This document shows, one piece after another, positions 1 through 4,329 of a stretch of 9,731 nt of DNA; positions within the stretch are counted from its first letter, which is position 1, and every line of letters begins with the position of its first letter. The translations under genes were made by a program, and so were the position numbers. Under the pieces are notes generated by a model, which was not told the DNA's origin, did no database searches, and saw nothing but the letters and a program-made list of their open reading frames with translations. The stretch comes from Phycisphaerae bacterium. Its GTDB lineage: Bacteria > Planctomycetota > Phycisphaerae > Phycisphaerales > SM1A02. Where the stretch lies: contig JABJDN010000092.1 of assembly GCA_018665385.1 (NCBI GenBank), forward strand, positions 1-9,731. Reading direction: 5' to 3'.

Positions 1-3
1 AAC

Positions 4-609
4 TCATACGTCGCCATCCTCTTTAGAGTGCATTGGCAAAATATCTTCTGGAGATAGAGTGACACCTTCATTTGATGAAACATACTTCAGTACTTTTGTT
101 GGGCACGGGTCGACAAATAAAAGCGAGCGTAGGGCAGGGCGAATAAACTTTTGTTGGATTCCATGTTCAAGTAAATCCATGAGTGGGTCAAAGTACCCTT
201 GAATATTCACAATACCAATTTGCTTTTGATGGTCTCCAAGTTGCCTGCCAACGAGTACTTCAAAAAATTCCTCGTACGTGCCAATGCCGCCTGGGAGAAC
301 AAGAAATGCATCGCTTCGTTCCATCATGATGGTTCGTCGCTCTTGCATGGTATCTACAACTATAAGTTCATCACAGGATTCATTTGCTTGTTCATGCTTA
401 ACAAGTTTATGAGTAATCACGCCAACTACTTGTGCGCCACTTGCAGCAGCACTAGATGCTACTTCTCCCATAAGCCCAATGCGACCTCCGCCGTAGACGA
501 GTGTTTGCTTGTTAGCAGCGATACCCTTACCAATGATGTTTGCAGCATCATGATATGGCTCTGACAAGTCAGTAGACGAACCGCAGTAAACAGCTATTGC
601 TTTCCTCAT
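4..609 (-). CDS. LOG-family protein, nucleoside 5'-monophosphate phosphoribohydrolase (TIGR00730 type)
   Basis: Proteins of this family hydrolyse (cytokinin) nucleoside 5'-monophosphates to free base and ribose 5-phosphate in the cytosol. They were long mislabelled lysine decarboxylases. The 201-residue product has the family's hallmarks: an N-terminal VYCGSS strand/loop, YGGGRIGLMG at residues 39-48, an MxxRR segment at 88-92, and PGGIGTYEE at 106-114, which supplies the phosphate-binding loop and catalytic Arg/Glu. Its length is typical and it appears intact. The ATG at 609-607 is preceded on the - strand by GAGG about 4 bases upstream. It overlaps the stop of the upstream dsbD-like gene by 4 bases (ATGA), so the two are probably co-translated. 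The TGA stop lies at 6-4. Family assignment is secure. The physiological substrate in bacteria without cytokinin signalling is inferred to be AMP-like nucleotides and cannot be read from the sequence. Confidence 0.93.
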   Translation of the reverse strand: MRKAIAVYCGSSTDLSEPYHDAANIIGKGIAANKQTLVYGGGRIGLMGEVASSAAASGAQVVGVITHKLVKHEQANESCDELIVVDTMQERRTIMMERSDAFLVLPGGIGTYEEFFEVLVGRQLGDHQKQIGIVNIQGYFDPLMDLLEHGIQQKFIRPALRSLLFVDPCPTKVLKYVSSNEGVTLSPEDILPMHSKEDGDV

Positions 610-2537
610 TTTCCTCGAGCCTTTTCAATAGCATGTAACACTTGTGAAACCGTATAGAAATCGCCACGAAACACTTCGTTGCCATCTGGGCCAAGTACGA
701 TGAGTAAGGGAATTCCTAGTCCAACTTTATGTAAAAGCGCTTTTCCAGAGGCATTGTTGCCTGTCAAATCTACTTTTATAGCCGTTACATCTTCTGCTTC
801 AAACGCAGCAACTACCTTACTATTATGAAGCACAGTGCTTTCTAATGCTTTGCAGTTTAAACACCATTCGGCAGTGAATTCAATGACTACTACATCCCCA
901 TCGGCAAGACTTTCTTCTAACACCTCAGGCGTATAGTATTCCCATTCAATTGGTCCAGAATCAGTCAAGATTACTCCCCCGTACGATGCTGCAATTACGA
1001 TACATATACCAGTAGAGGTGAATATGAATTTCGCTGCACCATTTGTTGCAATTTTAAGAGTCCGCCATGCGAGCCATACGCCCGAAGCTGCAACACACGC
1101 TGCTACAAACCAAAGGTACATTCGCGAAGGCGGCGCGCCTTCTTGTTGCAACATGCCACTGAGCCCAACTCCAAAAAAGTACACTGCAGCAGCAAGCATA
1201 AACAATCCCATTACTTGCTTGACCACTTCGCTAGCAGCTCCAGCGCGAGGCATTTTTTCAACAAGTTTTGGGAATGCAGCAAGTACAAGATACGGCACCG
1301 CCATTCCAAACCCAATTGCCCCAAACACTGTAAGGGTGAGCGAGGGCTCTTGTTTAGCAGCCCAGAGTGCAGCTGCTCCCATAAATGGAGCTGTGCATGG
1401 AGTGGACAGAACCGCTGTCATAATTCCAAACATAAACGAGCCGTACCATGAATCTTGTTTTGGATTTACTGCATATACAAAGTTGGGAAGTCGAATTGAG
1501 AAAAGACCACCCATTCCAATTGCCATAATGCCTATGAAAAGTCCTAATACGATAGTGAACGCGGGGTATTGAAAGAGTTGATTGATAGCAGTGAAGCCAC
1601 TCACTAGCGCAATTGCAGCACCTAGTCCTACCCACAGTGCCATGACACCGAGCATCATCCAAATTCCTAGAAAAAATGTTTTCCTTCTGTTGCCTGCATG
1701 GGCGCTTAGACCCATAATTTTAATTGGGATAACCGGCAAGACACACGGCGTGAGGTTCAGTAAAAAGCCGCCGCCCATCGCAACTACAAGTAACAGGAGA
1801 AATCCGAACAAACCATCTGGGTTAATCGTGAATTCAATAGCAAAAACATCAAACCTAATTTCTTCAGCCGGTGCTGAAACACCAGCATGTATATCTTGAA
1901 ACACGCCACGCTCAAAACTTTGAAAAGTTTCGGTTGGTGTAGTAACAGTTGCACTTGACGATGGTTCTATAATTTCAATCGCAACAGTAATACCGTATGT
2001 ATCCCAAGGCGACCCGGAATCCGGCTGCGGGGTTGGTCGCAAACAGGAAGTGTCGTCGCACGATTGAAAGATTGGCTTGATGATAAATGAAGTTGTTCCT
2101 ATTGGCGCGTCCGCATCAATTGTAATTGGTACATAAATCACAGCGATTTCTTCAAAGACTGCGTAGTCAACTGGGGTTCCTACAAAACCGACTTCAACAA
2201 GAACAGGTTTCGGCCATTGCGTAAATCCCTCATGTATAGAGAGGGGAGAATCTTCTGGGAGTTCAAATACAAGCTCGGTTGCAATGTAATCTTCAGGGTC
2301 CCCAAGTTCTTCTGGTACTACTGGATCATTCGTGTGCGTGTGCCAATGTTCCTCATGATCAAGGACTACAGCAAGCACAATATCTCCGCCAGGTTTTGCT
2401 TGTTTTTGAGAGACTTCGACAGAAACGGTTACTTTTGAACGAGAATCACGAAAATTACCAGGTTGTGCTAAGAGGCTGTTGGCGGGAAATAGCCATAATA
2501 AGCCTATAGAGAGTGATTTTAAAGAATTCAGTTGCAT
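606..2537 (-). CDS. dsbD: DsbD-type thiol:disulfide interchange protein (cytoplasmic membrane reductant transporter)
   Basis: DsbD proteins pass electrons from cytoplasmic thioredoxin across the inner membrane to periplasmic thiol proteins. The 643-residue product has the full three-part layout. There is a signal peptide (about 1-24, cut near LLAQ/PG). A periplasmic immunoglobulin-like domain (about 30-190) holds a Cys pair, C160 and C165. A transmembrane domain of about eight helices (about 240-525) has the two buried redox cysteines in NLTPCVLP (C265) and STPCTAPF (C381). A C-terminal thioredoxin domain (about 535-643) has WCLNC (C559/C562) and a probable cis-proline at P610. It is longer than E. 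coli DsbD (565 residues), and its N-domain Cys spacing is C-x4-C rather than the E. coli C-x5-C. The ATG at 2537-2535 has a modest AGGA about 9 bases upstream. It is divergent from nusA and overlaps the LOG gene by 4 bases. ScsB-like relatives share this layout, so the partner protein is uncertain. Confidence 0.92.
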   Translation of the reverse strand: MQLNSLKSLSIGLLWLFPANSLLAQPGNFRDSRSKVTVSVEVSQKQAKPGGDIVLAVVLDHEEHWHTHTNDPVVPEELGDPEDYIATELVFELPEDSPLSIHEGFTQWPKPVLVEVGFVGTPVDYAVFEEIAVIYVPITIDADAPIGTTSFIIKPIFQSCDDTSCLRPTPQPDSGSPWDTYGITVAIEIIEPSSSATVTTPTETFQSFERGVFQDIHAGVSAPAEEIRFDVFAIEFTINPDGLFGFLLLLVVAMGGGFLLNLTPCVLPVIPIKIMGLSAHAGNRRKTFFLGIWMMLGVMALWVGLGAAIALVSGFTAINQLFQYPAFTIVLGLFIGIMAIGMGGLFSIRLPNFVYAVNPKQDSWYGSFMFGIMTAVLSTPCTAPFMGAAALWAAKQEPSLTLTVFGAIGFGMAVPYLVLAAFPKLVEKMPRAGAASEVVKQVMGLFMLAAAVYFFGVGLSGMLQQEGAPPSRMYLWFVAACVAASGVWLAWRTLKIATNGAAKFIFTSTGICIVIAASYGGVILTDSGPIEWEYYTPEVLEESLADGDVVVIEFTAEWCLNCKALESTVLHNSKVVAAFEAEDVTAIKVDLTGNNASGKALLHKVGLGIPLLIVLGPDGNEVFRGDFYTVSQVLHAIEKARGK

Positions 2538-2636
2538 TGCGGTAATCCTATTCGATTGGGGAGAGTTGCGTTTTAGGCGGGCTGAGAATACCCTGTACCG
2601 TTTCTAGTCGTCGGCGTAGACGGCACAGCAAGTATG

Positions 2637-2641
2637 AGGAG
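2637..2641 (+). promoter_or_regulatory. Shine-Dalgarno AGGAG for the candidate leader peptide
   Basis: AGGAG ends 7 bases before the ATG at 2649, close to ideal spacing. It is better than the ribosome binding site of nusA itself. It is the main reason for believing that the short frame starting at 2649 could be translated. An in-between ATG at 2644 is only 2 bases from it and is followed at once by TAA. Confidence 0.45.
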
Positions 2642-2648
2642 TGATGTA

Positions 2649-2696
2649 ATGGTCCAACGTAGGACTTTACAACTAATTTCCAGTTATGACTGCTAA
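2649..2696 (+). CDS. Candidate 15-residue leader peptide upstream of nusA
   Basis: A short frame, ATG at 2649 to TAA at 2694-2696, would encode MVQRRTLQLISSYDC. Support comes from the well-placed AGGAG at 2637-2641 and from its position inside a terminator-ended structured region. Its last codons form the left arm of the 9-bp hairpin 2686-2706, with the TAA at the stem/loop junction. Its first codons fall in GGTCC, the strand that can pair in two alternative ways. A ribosome on this frame would therefore disturb both structures, as in classical attenuation. There is no run of one amino acid to suggest a sensed metabolite; the only feature is adjacent Arg codons CGT AGG. An in-frame upstream ATG at 2634 would add five residues but lacks a Shine-Dalgarno. 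Such short frames arise easily by chance, so this is a candidate only. Confidence 0.35.
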   Translation: MVQRRTLQLISSYDC

Positions 2697-2722
2697 TAGC
2701 AGTCATCCCCTGGCCTTGGACC
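2651..2722 (+). promoter_or_regulatory. Mutually exclusive RNA pairing (switch-like)
   Basis: GGTCC at 2651-2655 can pair locally with GGACT at 2662-2666 (loop AACGTA, one G-U). Alternatively, GGTCCAA at 2651-2657 can pair with TTGGACC at 2716-2722, a 7-bp stem enclosing the hairpin 2686-2706. The two states cannot coexist. This is directly visible in the sequence; that it is used as a switch is inference. Confidence 0.45.
2686..2706 (+). promoter_or_regulatory. Perfect 9-bp hairpin/inverted repeat
   Basis: ATGACTGCT (2686-2694) is followed by AAT and its exact reverse complement AGCAGTCAT (2698-2706). No T-run follows, so it is not an intrinsic terminator. It could be an RNA stem within the leader or, as a palindromic DNA element between divergent promoters, an operator. 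The leader-peptide stop codon at 2694-2696 sits at its loop. Confidence 0.6.
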
Positions 2723-2751
2723 TTTTCCTAAGCGGATGCAAGCATCCCTAC

Positions 2752-2772
2752 GGAGGTTCAGTCTTTATGTAA
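2752..2772 (+). other. Strong GGAGG followed by a start-stop ATGTAA
   Basis: GGAGG at 2752-2756 lies 10 bases before ATG at 2767, which is followed immediately by TAA at 2770-2772. A ribosome loading here could only make a one-residue ORF. The GGAGG may instead be structural, because AGG 2754-2756 can pair with CCT 2727-2729 around the hairpin 2734-2747. The ATGTAA is also the left arm of the hairpin 2767-2789. Confidence 0.3.
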
Positions 2773-2831
2773 GCATTTTTGTCTTACATTTCGACAAGTG
2801 CAACGGCACTTTTGACTGTAAAAAGTCAGCC

Positions 2832-2859
2832 ACGGGTACGCGAAGCGTCCCGTTTTTTT
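2832..2859 (+). terminator. Intrinsic terminator upstream of nusA
   Basis: ACGGG (2832-2836), a bulged T, and ACGC (2838-2841) pair with GCGT (2845-2848) and CCCGT (2849-2853) around a GAA loop. The GC-rich 9-bp stem is followed directly by seven T residues at 2853-2859. It faces nusA and lies 56 bases before its start codon. It therefore ends either a small RNA or, as an attenuator, part of the nusA transcripts. Confidence 0.85.
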
Positions 2860-2868
2860 ATTGATACG

Positions 2869-2905
2869 TATAACCCAAAAACCAAACAACTCAACAACAC
2901 AAATA
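2869..2905 (+). promoter_or_regulatory. G-free A/C-rich nusA leader segment
   Basis: Between the terminator and the nusA start there is a 37-base stretch with no G, built of CAA/ACA-like units. Such sequence cannot fold and fits an open ribosome landing site. TATAAC at 2869-2874 looks like a -10 hexamer, but no -35 match lies at 16-18 bases upstream. The nusA Shine-Dalgarno is a weak GGCAGAG at 2906-2912. Confidence 0.5.
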
Positions 2906-2915
2906 GGCAGAGAAC

Positions 2916-4301
2916 ATGAACAAAGAAACATTAGAAATTATCGATACAATCGCAAAGCAGCGCAAGATTGAAAAAACAATCATCATTGCTGACCTTGAAC
3001 AAGCTATGGTGAGTGCTGCTCGAAAGCACTTTAACTCTCTTGACACAGAAGAGTTTTCTTGCAACATGGATCTTATGACTGGCGAGATTTGTATATGGCG
3101 GCACCTTGATGAGGGCGCAGTTGAAGTTCCTCTCGCAGAGCTGGGCAGAATTCCAGCGCAAACTTTTAAACAAGTAATGATTCAACGCTTCCGTGAGGAT
3201 GAACGCGTAGGCATTTACGATGAATACATTGATAAAGCTGGCGAACTTACAACAGGCGTGTGTAGTAGATACGAAGGTGGCTCACTTATTGTCCAACTTG
3301 ATAAGTTAGGCAGAGTTGAAGGATTTATGCCACGTTCTGAGCAAATTCCAGGAGAACAATTTCGTCCGGGTGACCGAGTTCGCTGTTTTATCCTTGATGT
3401 TCGAGATACTGGAAGCCAAGTCAAAATTGTTCTTTCCAGAAGCCACCCAGATTTCATTCGTAGGTTATTCGAAGCAGAAGTTCCGGAAGTACAAGAGCAC
3501 GTTATTGAAATTCATGCGATGTCACGAGAGCCAGGCTTTAGAACTAAAATCGCAGTGACTTCCAACGATTCAAAAGTGGATCCAGTTGGCGCGTGCGTTG
3601 GTGTTCGCGGCAGCAGAATCCGAAATATTGTTGAAGAACTTGGTGGAGAAAAAATTGACATCGTTCGCTGGAACGAATCAAGCCAAGTACTTATATCGAA
3701 TGCATTAAAACCTGCGGAAGTAGACGAAGTAAGCCTTTGCTTCGAACTTGGTCGCGCAACTATTATTGTACGAGATGACCAATTATCATTGGCAATTGGC
3801 CGGCGTGGTCAGAATGTTCGACTTGCCGCTCGCTTGACTGGATGGGATATTGATATTCTGACTCCGGAAGAATACCAAAAAGGTCTTGAAATTCTTTGGG
3901 ATGCTCTTAAGCCTATCGAAGGTGTTTCAGAAGAAATGCTTGACCGTATGGCTGCAATGGGAATCATCAGCATCTTTGATGTCGAAGAAATTGGTAGGAA
4001 TGTTTTAGAAGAAGATTTAGAATTCCCTAAACAATTAGCAGACAGCTGCATCGAATGTTCCGTTATTCGCTCGAAAGAAGTGACCGCTGAGCAAGAAGAA
4101 GCGAAACGGCTTGATGAAGTGAAACGAACAGAAGATGAAGCAGCTGCTTCAGCTGTTCTTGACGCAGCAACAGACGATGCTTCAGAAGCTGCGGCAGATT
4201 CGATCCTCGATTTTTCAAGCGATGATGATACGCAAGCAGAAGATGTGTCAGTGGCAGTAGTAGAAGAAACAACCGAAACGACAGAAGAAACAAGCGACTA
4301 A
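2916..4301 (+). CDS. nusA: Transcription termination/antitermination factor NusA
   Basis: NusA binds RNA polymerase and nascent RNA, modulating pausing, Rho-dependent and intrinsic termination, and antitermination at rRNA operons. The 461-residue product shows the expected order. The N-terminal RNAP-binding domain spans about 1-105. An S1 domain (about 109-175) starts at GELTTGVCSR. KH1 contains GACVGVRGSRIRNIVEELGG (about 225-244). KH2 contains LAIGRRGQNVRLAARLTGW (about 292-310). A helix-hairpin-helix-like stretch (about 333-375) includes MAAMGIISIFDVEEIG. The C-terminal 65 or so residues are acidic, Ala/Glu/Asp/Thr-rich and probably disordered. The ATG at 2916 fits the family N-terminus (MNKETLEIIDTIAKQR). 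infB follows after 28 bases, the usual partner. Unusually, no rimP precedes it; the upstream neighbour is the structured intergenic region. NusA is a known autoregulator in other bacteria, so leader control here would be plausible. Confidence 0.97.
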   Translation: MNKETLEIIDTIAKQRKIEKTIIIADLEQAMVSAARKHFNSLDTEEFSCNMDLMTGEICIWRHLDEGAVEVPLAELGRIPAQTFKQVMIQRFREDERVGIYDEYIDKAGELTTGVCSRYEGGSLIVQLDKLGRVEGFMPRSEQIPGEQFRPGDRVRCFILDVRDTGSQVKIVLSRSHPDFIRRLFEAEVPEVQEHVIEIHAMSREPGFRTKIAVTSNDSKVDPVGACVGVRGSRIRNIVEELGGEKIDIVRWNESSQVLISNALKPAEVDEVSLCFELGRATIIVRDDQLSLAIGRRGQNVRLAARLTGWDIDILTPEEYQKGLEILWDALKPIEGVSEEMLDRMAAMGIISIFDVEEIGRNVLEEDLEFPKQLADSCIECSVIRSKEVTAEQEEAKRLDEVKRTEDEAAASAVLDAATDDASEAAADSILDFSSDDDTQAEDVSVAVVEETTETTEETSD

Positions 4302-4317
4302 TCACAATAAGTGATTA
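4299..4317 (+). other. 7-bp hairpin across the nusA stop codon
   Basis: TAATCAC (4299-4305, its TAA being the nusA stop) pairs exactly with GTGATTA (4311-4317) around AATAA. It ends one base before the infB GGAG at 4319-4322. It is AT-rich and has no T-run, so it is not a terminator. It could affect infB initiation or mRNA processing. Confidence 0.45.
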
Positions 4318-4318
4318 C

Positions 4319-4322
4319 GGAG
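4319..4322 (+). promoter_or_regulatory. Ribosome binding site that fixes the infB GTG start
   Basis: GGAG lies 7 bases before GTG at 4330. This start gives the N-terminus MAKKAVKTRVHHLAKKIG, an intact IF2 N-terminal helical motif. Confidence 0.75.
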
Positions 4323-4329
4323 ATTACAC

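Larger units (their letters stand above)
2634..2859 (+). ncRNA. Candidate structured RNA: nusA 5' leader/attenuator or independent small RNA
   Basis: The + strand RNA folds into a string of local hairpins ending in an intrinsic terminator. The stems are GGTCCAA 2651-2657 with TTGGACC 2716-2722, which encloses the 9-bp stem 2686-2706; GGATG 2734-2738 with CATCC 2743-2747; ATGTAAG 2767-2773 with CTTACAT 2783-2789; AAGTGC 2796-2801 with GCACTT 2806-2811 (loop AACG); TGACT 2813-2817 with AGTCA 2824-2828; and the terminator stem 2832-2853. This density is far above what a plain spacer shows. The 5' end is not defined because no promoter is recognisable, so the start given is only the first useful landmark. 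It does not match tmRNA, RNase P, SRP RNA or 6S RNA by their conserved motifs. Two readings remain: an attenuating leader of the nusA operon, where read-through past the terminator would be needed, or a stand-alone sRNA ending at about 2859 with nusA having its own promoter. Confidence 0.6.
2538..2915. other. Divergent intergenic region rich in RNA structure
   Basis: This 378-base region separates the start of the - strand dsbD-like gene from the + strand nusA. It has no long open frame. On the + strand it holds a possible 15-codon leader ORF, at least five consecutive hairpins, an intrinsic terminator and an A/C-rich untranslated leader, each listed separately. Promoters for both directions must lie in or near it, but no pair of -35/-10 hexamers with good spacing could be identified on either strand. 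The first 90 bases (2538-2630) contain only short self-complementary bits, such as CGTC at 2609-2612 against GACG at 2619-2622. Confidence 0.8.

Noticed and set aside
1018..1572. A 184-codon open frame on the + strand.
   Set aside because: It lies fully antisense to the dsbD-like membrane domain; its composition follows from the opposite strand and it has no recognisable domain.
2575..2625. A stretch resembling the TPP riboswitch core (GCTGAGA, ATACCC, later GGCGTAGACGG).
   Set aside because: The pieces resemble the conserved CUGAGA and ACCC blocks, but the GAACCTGAT segment is absent, the GCGTAGGGA segment is degenerate, and no thiamine gene follows on the + strand.
2580..2860. The structured region as tmRNA, RNase P RNA, SRP RNA, 6S RNA or a tRNA.
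   Set aside because: No CCA-ended acceptor or tag frame, no GAGGAAAGTCC, no GGAAGG-type SRP tetraloop domain, no single long rod with a central bubble, and no cloverleaf could be found.
2846..2874. A promoter for nusA with TATAAC at 2869-2874.
   Set aside because: No -35 hexamer at suitable spacing; the expected position falls in the terminator stem. Kept only as a remark.
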